Source: Glandiceps talaboti (lineage: Eukaryota; Hemichordata; Enteropneusta; Spengelidae). Taken from it: a stretch of 64,000 nt of DNA. The notes under the pieces are model-generated. The model ran no database searches, was not told the origin of the DNA, and saw only the letters and a program-made list of their open reading frames with translations. Positions 12,354 through 26,763 of this stretch are shown one piece after another. Location: positions 18,251,001 through 18,315,000 of the forward strand of contig NC_135553.1 of the NCBI RefSeq assembly GCF_964340395.1, written 5' to 3'. A program made the translations under genes and the position numbers. Position 1 is the first letter of the stretch, and each line of letters opens with the position of its first letter.

Positions 12354-13779
12354 TCCCTACCTCTGTACTCAAGTAGTTTTAGGTGTGATTTATATTACTC
12401 CCATAGAAGGATCAAAGATTTGCAAACACTGTAAAATTGTACTTGAAAATGAGTAAAACTTTATATACATTGTTGTCCTCTATACACAGATATAAGACAG
12501 AAATACATAGTTTACCAGCATTTTATTATAGACAACCACACTATCATGCCTGTTTATCGCGCTTACGGTAGATTCCGTTTACTCTCTCATACATTATACC
12601 AAATGGCAGCCATGTTTGTGGTCAAAAATCAGTTGTTACTGCAGAACTCAAAAACTGTACCACATAGAGACTCAAATCAAGTGTCTACCCCATATTATCA
12701 GTTGCAAGCTTTATTTAAGACCTTGACCTTCAGGGTCAATTATCAAAATCAAGCCAGTTATTGTATATCACAGAAGCTTTGTGTCACCAATTTCTTTTCA
12801 GTGCTCCTAACTTTTTACTGAATTGGGTTACATTTTGAAGTTCAATTAAAAATTTAAATACATAGAGAGTCCATTCAAGTGTCTAACCCCATATACATGA
12901 TATAATCACATGCAAGCGCTCTTGTCAAATAGTGACATTAATCAAGTTTAAGCCATTTCTTGCATATGGTAGCATTCAATACGTATTGCCAATATCTTTT
13001 AAAATTATGTCTAAAGGAACGATACACATGCTTTGGTATTCATGTAACGTTTTACTGATAACTGCAATAGTTGTCTTGAATAATCATGATTTACTATAAA
13101 ACTCAAAATGTTAATACAGAAGAGACACTTCATTCAAGTGTCTACCACTGTTTAGCAGGTGTAAGCTTTCTTTTATGACCTTTGACCTTGACCTAGCTTC
13201 AGGCCCTAGTTGTCAAAATCCAGCCATTTCTTGCCTATCACAGAGAGCTTTGTAGTATTTATTTGTTGCCACCAATTTCTTCTAAATTATGCCACTATTG
13301 TCACATAGAAGTAAGGTGTTCAAGGGGTCTGTGTCATCTACAAAGACTTGTTTATGCAATGGCATTGATTGGAATTGCTATCAAGGTGGTGCTAGACACA
13401 GGGTTGTAGATTTATTACCACATTAAGTATTGTTTTTAAGAAATTATATCTTGTTTTGACCCGCTGTGCAGGCTAAGAGTACCATAATCAAGATACACAG
13501 AGGTTTTTTTTAGGCATAATTAAAAATTTATTGTTGTGAAACTGGACAGATTTGATGTACATTTGGGGTGTGGGCAACTCATTAATGTCAATTTAGTTGT
13601 TACATCATCTGCTCTTTTTATTTTAGTTAGAACCAGCAAAGTTTTGTTGTTATTACATTGACACAACTATGTAGCAAAGGTAGCTTTACAGGCTGATTAT
13701 GCTGAGTGACCGGAATTTTGTTCTTGACAATGTTGATATACACTGTAGTGTGGGGATATGGTAGGGTGGAGTGTGATAG

Positions 13780-15049
13780 GGTAGGATACAGTAAGTGGAT
13801 TTGTGTATTAAAGTCGTATGAATGTTAATTATAATGAGGTATGACACAGTAAGTGGATTTATGTAAGTCACATGAATGTTAAACATAGTGAGGTATGATA
13901 CAGTAAGTGGATTTAGGTAATTCACATGAATGTTAAACATAGTGAGGTATGACACAGTAAGTGGATTTATGTAAGTCACATGAATGTTAAAAATAGTGAG
14001 GTATGACACAGTAAGTGGATTTATGTAAGTCACATGAATGTTAAACATAGTGAGGTATGACACAGTAAGTGGATTTAGGTAATTCACATGAATGTTAAAC
14101 ATAGTTAGGTATGACACAGTAAGTGGATTTAGGTAATTCACATGAATGTTAAACATAGTGAGGTATGACACAGTAAGTGGATTTATGTAAGTAAGTCACA
14201 TCAATGTTAAACACAGTGGGGTATGACACAGTAAGTGGATTTATGTAAGTCACATGAATGTTAAACATAGTGAGGTATGACACAGTAAGTGAATTTAGGT
14301 AATTCACATGACTGTTAAACATAGTGAGGTATGATACAGTAAGTGGATTTAGGTAATTCACATGAATGTTAAACATAGTGAGGTATGACACAGTAAGTGG
14401 ATTTATGTAAGTCACATGAATGTTAAACATAGTGAGGTATGACACAGTAAGTGGATTTAGGTAACTTAGTCACATGAATGTTAAACATAGTGAGGCATGA
14501 TACAGTAAGTGGATTTAGGTAACTAAGTCACATGAATGTTAAACATAGTGAGGTATGATACAGTAAGTGGATTTAGGTAATTCACATGAATGTTAAACAT
14601 AGTGAGGTATGACACAGTAAGTGGATTTAGGTAACTAAGTCACATGAATGTTAAACACAGTGAGGTATGACACAGTAAGTGGATTTAGGTAACTAAGTCA
14701 CATGACTGTTAAACATAGTGAGGTATGACACAGTAAGTGGATTTATGTAATTCACATGAATGTTAAACATAGTGAGGTATGACACAGTAAGTGGATTTAT
14801 GTAATTCACATGAATGTTAAACATAGTGAGGTATGACACAGTAAGTGGATTTATGTAATTCACATGAATGTTAAACATAGTGAGGTATGACACAGTAGGT
14901 GGATTTATGTAACTAAGTCACATGAATGTTAAACTTAGTTAGGTATGATAAAGTAAGTGGATTTATGTGATTTACATAAATGTTAAACATAGTGAGGTAT
15001 GATACAGTAAGTGGATTTATGTTTTATATTCACATAAATGTTAAACATG
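13780..15049. repeat. 54-57 bp satellite, copy 2 (~23 units)
   Basis: Same unit as at 4612-5499 but with about seven more units. It matches the copy 3 array unit for unit as far as I can see. Minus-strand open frames of repeated SYLTMFNIHV type are artefacts of the 54 bp period. Confidence 0.9.
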
Positions 15050-16987
15050 TTTGTACAGACAGTGTGGAAGGCACTATTGTACTGTAACAGGATTGATGTG
15101 TATTTGACTGGATTTAAGAATGGTGATATGAGTGCTATGTTTGTACAGACAATGTGGAAGGCATTGCCCTACAACATTCATGTGTACATGTACATGAGTA
15201 GGTGAAATCAATTTGTAATCTACCATAGACGTTTGAGGTATTTTAACCATCCATTTTGATAAGTATATCGTATATTTTTTAAGTAAGAAACATAACCGGG
15301 CATATATATCAAAGTCAAATCACAAATTTTAAGCCAGTATTACTAGACTTAATCAAATTGAAACTTTTAAGTAATGACTTGAATATAACTAGACAAAGTC
15401 AATTTACAACATTCTTAAGTCAAGATAAATATTACTAAACTAAGTCAAATTAAGACTTTAAGTCAAAACAATGTTAGCAGACTAAGTCAAATTGCAACTT
15501 TAACATAAAGACAATATAGTAGACTAAGTCATTATGACTTTGAAGTAGAGACAATATCGCTACTAGTAGACAAAGTCAAATTACAGCTTTTAAGTCAAGA
15601 CAATGTTAGAAGACTAAGTCAAATTACAACTAGGTGTTATTTACCCACAAATATCCAGATTTGTTGTTGTTTTTTATTCCCTTTCATCAAATTATATTCA
15701 GTGGCACAGCAGGCTGTACCACAAATGTGTATTTTAGCTAATCCTTACAGCATATTGCTTTGGTAAATGTTGTGATTGATACTACAGTTTTCACTTGACC
15801 ATGACAGTTTAGTATTTGACATAGTATCAGTTACCCAGAATCCTCTGACTTCTGGAGCCAACAGAACGTCTCAGAGAATGTTCTGTGAGTAATTGGAACA
15901 AGATGGCTGCTTGTTGAGATTAACCCACAACATGACCCCTGTAGTAAAAACCACACAGTGGCAAATCGTGCTGAGAGTATTTTAGTTAATCTTGTAACAA
16001 AAGGCAATTTCTAAAAAAAAAATTATACATTGATTTACATGAAATATCTACAGAGTTGATGAAATTGAGAATCAGGAATCATGTTCATCCAATCAGCAGC
16101 TGTCCATGTTCAGTGACTTTGACCATCTTATGTTCAAATCACTTGCACAGATAATTAATTTCCCCCAGATGTCTTCTCTCTGGCTGCAGTGGCAGGAGTC
16201 TGGATAACGGAGTGTATTTGACAGGAAAATTCATCCAAGCCATCAGAACATGTTATATAACTATGAGTGTTATGATTTATGTTACTGTAAGTACAATAAT
16301 CAGTTGTCGGGAACACTGTGTGGCAAATTTGTACCATCTTCACAGTTTGCCAAACAATTTGTAACAATTATGTTCATTGATAAGACATAATCAATTTTGT
16401 TCTCATGAGCTAAACTAGCCTAGGGTCGAACAACTGATGCAATGCTAACTGCCATGTGAAAACTGCTGTGATTGCTAACATAGTAAAATAGCGTGTTTGA
16501 CTGCTATACCATACAATGTGTGTTGAGTAGAGAATGTAACAAAAAAAACAGGAACAGGAGAATATAAACAAAAACAGTGCTTTCTTTGTTTCTGTGTGTC
16601 CGTGTGGGTATAAATGATATGATAGCCATTTCTGTGTTTTCAAAACATTTTTGTCGTGTTCTAGCTGCACTTTTACACTTGTATGAAATAAAGCTATTTC
16701 AAACTAATTTCTGCTTGGCGTACCAGAAGCAACTTGTGTATCTGTATCAACTGTGTAAACAATGAAAGGACAGATATGTTATACACTGCTGAGTGTGTGT
16801 GAAACGCTGGTGATATATTTGAAAGAGATGAACACTTCTTTGTAAAGTACATAAGTTTGTGAAGGGGCATCAAACCATGCATGAAAGTATTTCAGTGTAT
16901 GCATATATGCTAGCTTTCAAAGAAAGGAAGAAAGAAACAATGGATTTGATTTGTATAAGATGTATGTGTATGTGTGTGTGTTTGTGT

Positions 16988-17262
16988 GTGTATGTATGTA
17001 TTTGTATGCATGCATGTATGTATGTATGTACGTATGTATGTATGTATGTATGTATGTATTTGTATGCATGTATGTATGTGTATGTATGTATGTATGTATG
17101 TATGTATGTATGTATTTGTATGCATGTATGTATGTGTATGTATGTATGTATGTATGTGTATGTATGTTTGTATGTATGTATGTATGTATGTATGTATGTA
17201 TGTATGTACACACGTTCTGAGCACCGAGTTTCAGTTAATTGTGTGTGCGTGCGTGCGTTTGT

Positions 17263-17301
<39 letters not shown>

Positions 17302-17323
17302 TGAGTGAGTGAGTGAGTGAGTG
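16988..17323. repeat. (TGTA)n / (TG)n / (GTGA)n block, copy 2
   Basis: Counterpart of 7431-7765 with different tract lengths. Confidence 0.95.
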
Positions 17324-17670
17324 AGAGAACGAGAAGTAAAGTATAGTAGAGTGGGCAAATTACAGTGAAACGTGAGAGTGATGCTTGCTGCCTTAGATGA
17401 ATGTTGTTTGTGGCTTATTCAAGACAAAATGGTCAGATCAATGATATGCAATGTATATTGATTGTAAATGGAGGTCTAAAATATGAATTTCAGTCAGAGT
17501 GCTTCAAGTCAAATTGACTGGTTTGAAAAGTGATAGGTTTGGTGAAAAGGCTTGGAGTCAAATTGATTAGACATGTTCCTAGGGGTGGCTAAATGAAGAA
17601 GTGAAGGTCGCATTTACGTTACGTTCAGAGACAAATTGGGTCTAACTTTTTCACACCGAACGCACGCACG

Positions 17671-17732
<62 letters not shown>

Positions 17733-17736
<4 letters not shown>

Positions 17737-19045
17737 GTTCGCACGGTCCTGGAAAACCCTGGAAAACCCTGGAATTTCAAACCCTCTCTGGAAAGCCCTG
17801 GAAAACCCTGGAAAAATGCGCCCTACCCCTGGAAAACCCTGGAAAATGATCATGATCAATCGATCGATTAATATTGATGATCGTCATGTCTGTGCTCGAG
17901 CCACCCATTCGTATGATTCTGAATCTCGTAAATGTGAAATGGCGAAAATATTTTCAAAGTCTTTCGCCACGGTGGTGAATCAAAATTCACGCCGATTGAA
18001 CCCAGACAGTCAAACGATCGTTCCACGAGACACTTCGCCCCACAGACCATGCATATGATTAGTTGAATGGGCGCCGCAGTGTTTGTTTTGATCTTGTGTA
18101 TAACGGTATATTGCTACTCCATACATCTCCCAGTCGTCATTTCAGGGACATAATATTGTAACACTGTAACAGTCCCGGTCGGGGTCTGTTAACAAGATTA
18201 TCGTAACATTGTAGCGAGTATCAAAGCATCATCAACCACGATTAGAAATTGTTACAAGTTCGGCGTATGAGTCGACATACTACAAGCTCAGGCATGACAA
18301 TATACTAGGACCTAGGCAGTGCAGTTGAATTTCCGGGTTGTGGAAGTACGGTTGTGACTTTTATGTCGTCGATAAATGGGTATTTGTGTTACATGTTCTA
18401 AAAGAATAAACTACTGTTTTATGTTTTCGGTACAGTAACATTCGTCAGTGGCCAAGTTGAGTTGAAATCGCGATGTTCCGCAACTCGTGGCATCGGTACA
18501 TAAACATCGAGACGCAAGCGATGAATGTATTCAATTATTCATAGCTCGAAATTTCGTTACTTAAATGACGTTTTTATTTAAAAATTTGAAGAAAAAAAAT
18601 CATTTTAGGTGACTTATAAATCTAGTAACATCAAACCATACAATAACGAGGACAAACTTTAGTTTTTAATTTAATTTTCCTGATATGTCTGAATTAGACT
18701 GACGAATGCTGCGACTCAATCTTACACGATCAATGCACCTGCTTGACGAAACGGCTACTTAGGGGGTAGGAGAGAGGTTTCTCCGTTAATCTTAGCGTGC
18801 AAACATGGTTTTGAAACCAACATCTTGCATAGTGTAGATTGTCTTTAAAATGTTTTGTGACATATTATGGGAACTGTTGTTATTTTTTTCGTCTACATCA
18901 GACAATTAGATGTCATTCAAAAAATATACTTTAGTGTCAACACCCCTGGAAAATGGTCAAAATCAATATGAATACCCCTGGAAAACTGATGAAAAACCCC
19001 TGGAAAGTCCTGGAATTTTGTTTTCCTTTAAGTGTACGAACCCTG
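17733..19045. mobile_element. 1.3 kb hAT-like non-autonomous element
   Basis: The left end CAGGGTTCGCAC and the inverted right end CAGGGTTCGTACAC form short terminal inverted repeats. Both ends carry sub-terminal CCTGGAAAA / CCTGGAAAG repeats, as in many hAT-type elements with CAGGG ends. The insertion splits the CA microsatellite of copy 2; copies 1 (8182) and 3 (25021) are uninterrupted. The target duplication is masked by the CA repeat. No transposase frame is visible in the interior. Confidence 0.8.
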
Positions 19046-20720
19046 CACACAGTATTAAATGTCTAATGGTAATTTGAACCATCATAGACCAGGTGCTATA
19101 GTAAGTTGGATGGTCGAGTGTTGCACTGAACAGGACAGAATAGATTTATCATAAAACACCTTATGTAGTCACAGCCATGGTAAGTGCATGTTGATCTTCA
19201 AATACACATCATTGTGTTGCTACATCCCTCTCAGAGTGTGTCATTTCCCACGAATACCAGACAACATGTTAGTACTGAATTTTGACAATATAAAGTCCAA
19301 CCACGGGATAGATAGATTCCACGGAAACAGACCACGGGATACATAGATTCCACAGGGAACATATATCTATTAATCAAACCTTAAACTTGGAAGTGGCACT
19401 ATTTTGATGTATGCTGTTTAGCTCAACTTGTAGTTATTTGTCTACAAACAATAGAATAACCCTGGTAGAGAGAGAGAGGATGTTCTCTGCATTTCTGCCA
19501 TTGCTAAAAAATTAGTTGGCAGTTCTAGCCTTTGAATAAACCACATACCGATGATGTAGTCGGATGACCGGGTCGGATGTTTTATTTCGGAATTTAATTT
19601 GGCTTTCGCCAGAGCTGTGGCTTTTCACGACCCCTCGCGATTCCAACATCAGTTTTAGTTGTCAGCCGTGCATGTATGGAATCAGATTCAGCCGTGCATG
19701 GTATCAGAGTCACTGAGTTTATTGGGAAGCGGATAACATAACACCTGTTGTTTTGACTTTAGAAGAGTCGCTGTCGATACATATCAATATTTCAAAGAAA
19801 ATGATTCATGGATTACTGCCATTGACCGGGATGTAAAATTTTATATGAGTCACTGGACAGTCTAGAACTTGCTCGAATCAAATAACAGTTGATAGCGCTA
19901 ACTGTTCAGTTCCTCTCAGTCGGTTACATGCTGTCATGCAGCGTGCGAAAGTAACGCTCCCCCGTCGGTCCGAAACCAACACAGCAGATTTCCGTTCGGA
20001 CCGACAGTTTTTCAGAATTACAACAACTTATTGGTCCCTATGACCAATTCGAACTGGAGTAAATAATATCATTTATTCAAAGATATATCCAATTTCACCT
20101 ACATGAATCTGATCTTGTGTTATCTATTTTACTCTCGCTCAAGTCAAATTAACCTGTCAAGCGACAGAGCTAGCTCGCTACGCATTGTTGTTGCCAATGT
20201 TGATATCATGTCTACATATGACGTCGCATACAGCATTTACTTTATGAAATTATATTATGTTAGCAAACACATGATTGGTTGATGACTTTCTCTAATTATT
20301 TATGTCTTGACTGAACCATGGATGTATTCCATGACTAGGTTACTGTTCAAAGTATCGAAACCTTTCAGTATTTACGGGGGGGGGGGGGTGTCACATTTTA
20401 CAAACCTGTTCTTGGGGGAGGGTCATATTTTGCTTAACAATATTTGGGGAGGGTCATATTTTACAATCCTTAGTTTTGTGACCAAATTAAAGATACAATT
20501 ATTGTCAATTTGTTTTTGTGTGTTTTGATATGTAAAAGTGAGATGAGCACTCAAACATTTATTTTTACGAGTACTTTACATGCCAAAATACAAAAATAAA
20601 AATACATATATTGTAAGAAAATTGTTTAACAAACGATGCATTTTGTTGAGTGTACCATCTCACTCTATCATTCACACCGCCATGAATGTTGTTGTTAAAA
20701 TATGATGGTGATGGTAGCAG

Positions 20721-20788
<68 letters not shown>

Positions 20789-20789
20789 T
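20721..20789. repeat. (GAT)n repeat, copy 2
   Basis: Counterpart of 9850-9917. Confidence 0.95.
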
Positions 20790-20886
20790 TTTTCTTAACT
20801 GACCATGTGTGATTTCCTCCGCCCCCTGTAAATACTAAAGGCTCCCTTATACTGTAAGTATGTGGTGATATTTAGAAGGCGGCAAT

Positions 20887-20904
20887 GACAATTGTCCCTC
20901 CATT
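20887..20904. other. Rearrangement junction with templated filler
   Basis: Segment B of copy 2 stops after GGCAATG. The 18 bases GACAATTGTCCCTCCATT match 10433-10450 of segment C exactly, and then the sequence enters segment B of copy 3 at AGTTAGAACC (equivalent to 13625). The overlaps are 1 base (G) on the left and 2 bases (TT) on the right. Confidence 0.85.
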
Positions 20905-21059
20905 AGTTAGAACCAGCAAAGTTTTGTTGTTATTACATTGACACAACTATGTAGCAAAGGTAGCTTTACAGGCTGATTATGCTGAGTGACCGGAATTTTG
21001 TTCTTGACAATGTTGATATACACTGTAGTGTGGGGATATGGTAGGGTGGAGTGTGATAG

Positions 21060-22329
21060 GGTAGGATACAGTAAGTGGATTTGTGTATTAAAGTCGTATG
21101 AATGTTAATTATAATGAGGTATGACACAGTAAGTGGATTTATGTAAGTCACATGAATGTTAAACATAGTGAGGTATGATACAGTAAGTGGATTTAGGTAA
21201 TTCACATGAATGTTAAACATAGTGAGGTATGACACAGTAAGTGGATTTATGTAAGTCACATGAATGTTAAAAATAGTGAGGTATGACACAGTAAGTGGAT
21301 TTATGTAAGTCACATGAATGTTAAACATAGTGAGGTATGACACAGTAAGTGGATTTAGGTAATTCACATGAATGTTAAACATAGTTAGGTATGACACAGT
21401 AAGTGGATTTAGGTAATTCACATGAATGTTAAACATAGTGAGGTATGACACAGTAAGTGGATTTATGTAAGTAAGTCACATCAATGTTAAACACAGTGGG
21501 GTATGACACAGTAAGTGGATTTATGTAAGTCACATGAATGTTAAACATAGTGAGGTATGACACAGTAAGTGAATTTAGGTAATTCACATGACTGTTAAAC
21601 ATAGTGAGGTATGATACAGTAAGTGGATTTAGGTAATTCACATGAATGTTAAACATAGTGAGGTATGACACAGTAAGTGGATTTATGTAAGTCACATGAA
21701 TGTTAAACATAGTGAGGTATGACACAGTAAGTGGATTTAGGTAACTTAGTCACATGAATGTTAAACATAGTGAGGCATGATACAGTAAGTGGATTTAGGT
21801 AACTAAGTCACATGAATGTTAAACATAGTGAGGTATGATACAGTAAGTGGATTTAGGTAATTCACATGAATGTTAAACATAGTGAGGTATGACACAGTAA
21901 GTGGATTTAGGTAACTAAGTCACATGAATGTTAAACACAGTGAGGTATGACACAGTAAGTGGATTTAGGTAACTAAGTCACATGACTGTTAAACATAGTG
22001 AGGTATGACACAGTAAGTGGATTTATGTAATTCACATGAATGTTAAACATAGTGAGGTATGACACAGTAAGTGGATTTATGTAATTCACATGAATGTTAA
22101 ACATAGTGAGGTATGACACAGTAAGTGGATTTATGTAATTCACATGAATGTTAAACATAGTGAGGTATGACACAGTAGGTGGATTTATGTAACTAAGTCA
22201 CATGAATGTTAAACTTAGTTAGGTATGATAAAGTAAGTGGATTTATGTGATTTACATAAATGTTAAACATAGTGAGGTATGATACAGTAAGTGGATTTAT
22301 GTTTTATATTCACATAAATGTTAAACATG
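21060..22329. repeat. 54-57 bp satellite, copy 3 (~23 units)
   Basis: Same array as 13780-15049 shifted by 7,280 bp, with the same order of variant units. Confidence 0.9.
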
Positions 22330-24267
22330 TTTGTACAGACAGTGTGGAAGGCACTATTGTACTGTAACAGGATTGATGTGTATTTGACTGGATTTAAGAA
22401 TGGTGATATGAGTGCTATGTTTGTACAGACAATGTGGAAGGCATTGCCCTACAACATTCATGTGTACATGTACATGAGTAGGTGAAATCAATTTGTAATC
22501 TACCATAGACGTTTGAGGTATTTTAACCATCCATTTTGATAAGTATATCGTATATTTTTTAAGTAAGAAACATAACCGGGCATATATATCAAAGTCAAAT
22601 CACAAATTTTAAGCCAGTATTACTAGACTTAATCAAATTGAAACTTTTAAGTAATGACTTGAATATAACTAGACAAAGTCAATTTACAACATTCTTAAGT
22701 CAAGATAAATATTACTAAACTAAGTCAAATTAAGACTTTAAGTCAAAACAATGTTAGCAGACTAAGTCAAATTGCAACTTTAACATAAAGACAATATAGT
22801 AGACTAAGTCATTATGACTTTGAAGTAGAGACAATATCGCTACTAGTAGACAAAGTCAAATTACAGCTTTTAAGTCAAGACAATGTTAGAAGACTAAGTC
22901 AAATTACAACTAGGTGTTATTTACCCACAAATATCCAGATTTGTTGTTGTTTTTTATTCCCTTTCATCAAATTATATTCAGTGGCACAGCAGGCTGTACC
23001 ACAAATGTGTATTTTAGCTAATCCTTACAGCATATTGCTTTGGTAAATGTTGTGATTGATACTACAGTTTTCACTTGACCATGACAGTTTAGTATTTGAC
23101 ATAGTATCAGTTACCCAGAATCCTCTGACTTCTGGAGCCAACAGAACGTCTCAGAGAATGTTCTGTGAGTAATTGGAACAAGATGGCTGCTTGTTGAGAT
23201 TAACCCACAACATGACCCCTGTAGTAAAAACCACACAGTGGCAAATCGTGCTGAGAGTATTTTAGTTAATCTTGTAACAAAAGGCAATTTCTAAAAAAAA
23301 AATTATACATTGATTTACATGAAATATCTACAGAGTTGATGAAATTGAGAATCAGGAATCATGTTCATCCAATCAGCAGCTGTCCATGTTCAGTGACTTT
23401 GACCATCTTATGTTCAAATCACTTGCACAGATAATTAATTTCCCCCAGATGTCTTCTCTCTGGCTGCAGTGGCAGGAGTCTGGATAACGGAGTGTATTTG
23501 ACAGGAAAATTCATCCAAGCCATCAGAACATGTTATATAACTATGAGTGTTATGATTTATGTTACTGTAAGTACAATAATCAGTTGTCGGGAACACTGTG
23601 TGGCAAATTTGTACCATCTTCACAGTTTGCCAAACAATTTGTAACAATTATGTTCATTGATAAGACATAATCAATTTTGTTCTCATGAGCTAAACTAGCC
23701 TAGGGTCGAACAACTGATGCAATGCTAACTGCCATGTGAAAACTGCTGTGATTGCTAACATAGTAAAATAGCGTGTTTGACTGCTATACCATACAATGTG
23801 TGTTGAGTAGAGAATGTAACAAAAAAAACAGGAACAGGAGAATATAAACAAAAACAGTGCTTTCTTTGTTTCTGTGTGTCCGTGTGGGTATAAATGATAT
23901 GATAGCCATTTCTGTGTTTTCAAAACATTTTTGTCGTGTTCTAGCTGCACTTTTACACTTGTATGAAATAAAGCTATTTCAAACTAATTTCTGCTTGGCG
24001 TACCAGAAGCAACTTGTGTATCTGTATCAACTGTGTAAACAATGAAAGGACAGATATGTTATACACTGCTGAGTGTGTGTGAAACGCTGGTGATATATTT
24101 GAAAGAGATGAACACTTCTTTGTAAAGTACATAAGTTTGTGAAGGGGCATCAAACCATGCATGAAAGTATTTCAGTGTATGCATATATGCTAGCTTTCAA
24201 AGAAAGGAAGAAAGAAACAATGGATTTGATTTGTATAAGATGTATGTGTATGTGTGTGTGTTTGTGT

Positions 24268-24546
24268 GTGTATGTATGTATTTGTATGCATGCATGTATG
24301 TATGTATGTACGTATGTATGTATGTATGTATGTATGTATTTGTATGCATGTATGTATGTGTATGTATGTATGTATGTATGTATGTATGTATGTATTTGTA
24401 TGCATGTATGTATGTGTATGTATGTATGTATGTATGTGTATGTATGTTTGTATGTATGTATGTATGTATGTATGTATGTATGTATGTATGTACACACGTT
24501 CTGAGCACCGAGTTTCAGTTAATTGTGTGTGCGTGCGTGCGTTTGT

Positions 24547-24585
<39 letters not shown>

Positions 24586-24607
24586 TGAGTGAGTGAGTGA
24601 GTGAGTG
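24268..24607. repeat. (TGTA)n / (TG)n / (GTGA)n block, copy 3
   Basis: Counterpart of 16988-17323, with slightly longer tetranucleotide and TG tracts. Confidence 0.95.
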
Positions 24608-24949
24608 AGAGAACGAGAAGTAAAGTATAGTAGAGTGGGCAAATTACAGTGAAACGTGAGAGTGATGCTTGCTGCCTTAGATGAATGTTGTTTGTGGCTT
24701 ATTCAAGACAAAATGGTCAGATCAATGATATGCAATGTATATTGATTGTAAATGGAGGTCTAAAATATGAATTTCAGTCAGAGTGCTTCAAGTCAAATTG
24801 ACTGGTTTGAAAAGTGATAGGTTTGGTGAAAAGGCTTGGAGTCAAATTGATTAGACATGTTCCTAGGGGTGGCTAAATGAAGAAGTGAAGGTCGCATTTA
24901 CGTTACGTTCAGAGACAAATTGGGTCTAACTTTTTCACACCGAACGCAC

Positions 24950-24954
24950 GCACG

Positions 24955-25022
<68 letters not shown>
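24950..25022. repeat. (CA)n microsatellite, copy 3
   Basis: Ends in CAGTATTAAATG without interruption: the empty-site allele of the hAT-like insertion. Confidence 0.95.
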
Positions 25023-25027
<5 letters not shown>

Positions 25028-26688
25028 AAATGTCTAATGGTAATTTGAACCATCATAGACCAGGTGCTATAGTAAGTTGGATGGTCGAGTGTTGCACTGA
25101 ACAGGACAGAATAGATTTATCATAAAACACCTTATGTAGTCACAGCCATGGTAAGTGCATGTTGATCTTCAAATACACATCATTGTGTTGCTACATCCCT
25201 CTCAGAGTGTGTCATTTCCCACGAATACCAGACAACATGTTAGTACTGAATTTTGACAATATAAAGTCCAACCACGGGATAGATAGATTCCACGGAAACA
25301 GACCACGGGATACATAGATTCCACAGGGAACATATATCTATTAATCAAACCTTAAACTTGGAAGTGGCACTATTTTGATGTATGCTGTTTAGCTCAACTT
25401 GTAGTTATTTGTCTACAAACAATAGAATAACCCTGGTAGAGAGAGAGAGGATGTTCTCTGCATTTCTGCCATTGCTAAAAAATTAGTTGGCAGTTCTAGC
25501 CTTTGAATAAACCACATACCGATGATGTAGTCGGATGACCGGGTCGGATGTTTTATTTCGGAATTTAATTTGGCTTTCGCCAGAGCTGTGGCTTTTCACG
25601 ACCCCTCGCGATTCCAACATCAGTTTTAGTTGTCAGCCGTGCATGTATGGAATCAGATTCAGCCGTGCATGGTATCAGAGTCACTGAGTTTATTGGGAAG
25701 CGGATAACATAACACCTGTTGTTTTGACTTTAGAAGAGTCGCTGTCGATACATATCAATATTTCAAAGAAAATGATTCATGGATTACTGCCATTGACCGG
25801 GATGTAAAATTTTATATGAGTCACTGGACAGTCTAGAACTTGCTCGAATCAAATAACAGTTGATAGCGCTAACTGTTCAGTTCCTCTCAGTCGGTTACAT
25901 GCTGTCATGCAGCGTGCGAAAGTAACGCTCCCCCGTCGGTCCGAAACCAACACAGCAGATTTCCGTTCGGACCGACAGTTTTTCAGAATTACAACAACTT
26001 ATTGGTCCCTATGACCAATTCGAACTGGAGTAAATAATATCATTTATTCAAAGATATATCCAATTTCACCTACATGAATCTGATCTTGTGTTATCTATTT
26101 TACTCTCGCTCAAGTCAAATTAACCTGTCAAGCGACAGAGCTAGCTCGCTACGCATTGTTGTTGCCAATGTTGATATCATGTCTACATATGACGTCGCAT
26201 ACAGCATTTACTTTATGAAATTATATTATGTTAGCAAACACATGATTGGTTGATGACTTTCTCTAATTATTTATGTCTTGACTGAACCATGGATGTATTC
26301 CATGACTAGGTTACTGTTCAAAGTATCGAAACCTTTCAGTATTTACGGGGGGGGGGTGTCACATTTTACAAACCTGTTCTTGGGGGAGGGTCATATTTTG
26401 CTTAACAATATTTGGGGAGGGTCATATTTTACAATCCTTAGTTTTGTGACCAAATTAAAGATACAATTATTGTCAATTTGTTTTTGTGTGTTTTGATATG
26501 TAAAAGTGAGATGAGCACTCAAACATTTATTTTTACGAGTACTTTACATGCCAAAATACAAAAATAAAAATACATATATTGTAAGAAAATTGTTTAACAA
26601 ACGATGCATTTTGTTGAGTGTACCATCTCACTCTATCATTCACACCGCCATGAATGTTGTTGTTAAAATATGATGGTGATGGTAGCAG

Positions 26689-26689
<1 letters not shown>

Positions 26690-26762
<73 letters not shown>

Positions 26763-26763
26763 T
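26690..26763. repeat. (GAT)n repeat, copy 3
   Basis: Counterpart of 9850-9917, about two units longer. Confidence 0.95.

Larger units (their letters stand above)
12591..20887. repeat. Tandem duplication, copy 2 (A-B only)
   Basis: A runs 12591-13624 and B 13625-20887; C is missing. A contains the empty site (12598-12606) of the 1,431 bp transposon. B contains a 1.3 kb hAT-like insertion at 17733-19045. Compared with copy 1 the satellite has about seven extra units (389 bp). Variants such as TTATATTATGTTAGC are shared with copy 3 but not copy 1, so copies 2 and 3 are closest in B. Confidence 0.9.

Noticed and set aside
13686-14893. Minus-strand frames with repeated SYLTMFNIHV units (also near 4.5 kb and 21 kb)
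   Set aside because: The 54 bp satellite period is a multiple of three; frames end at 57-58 bp units and have no start, splice or domain support.
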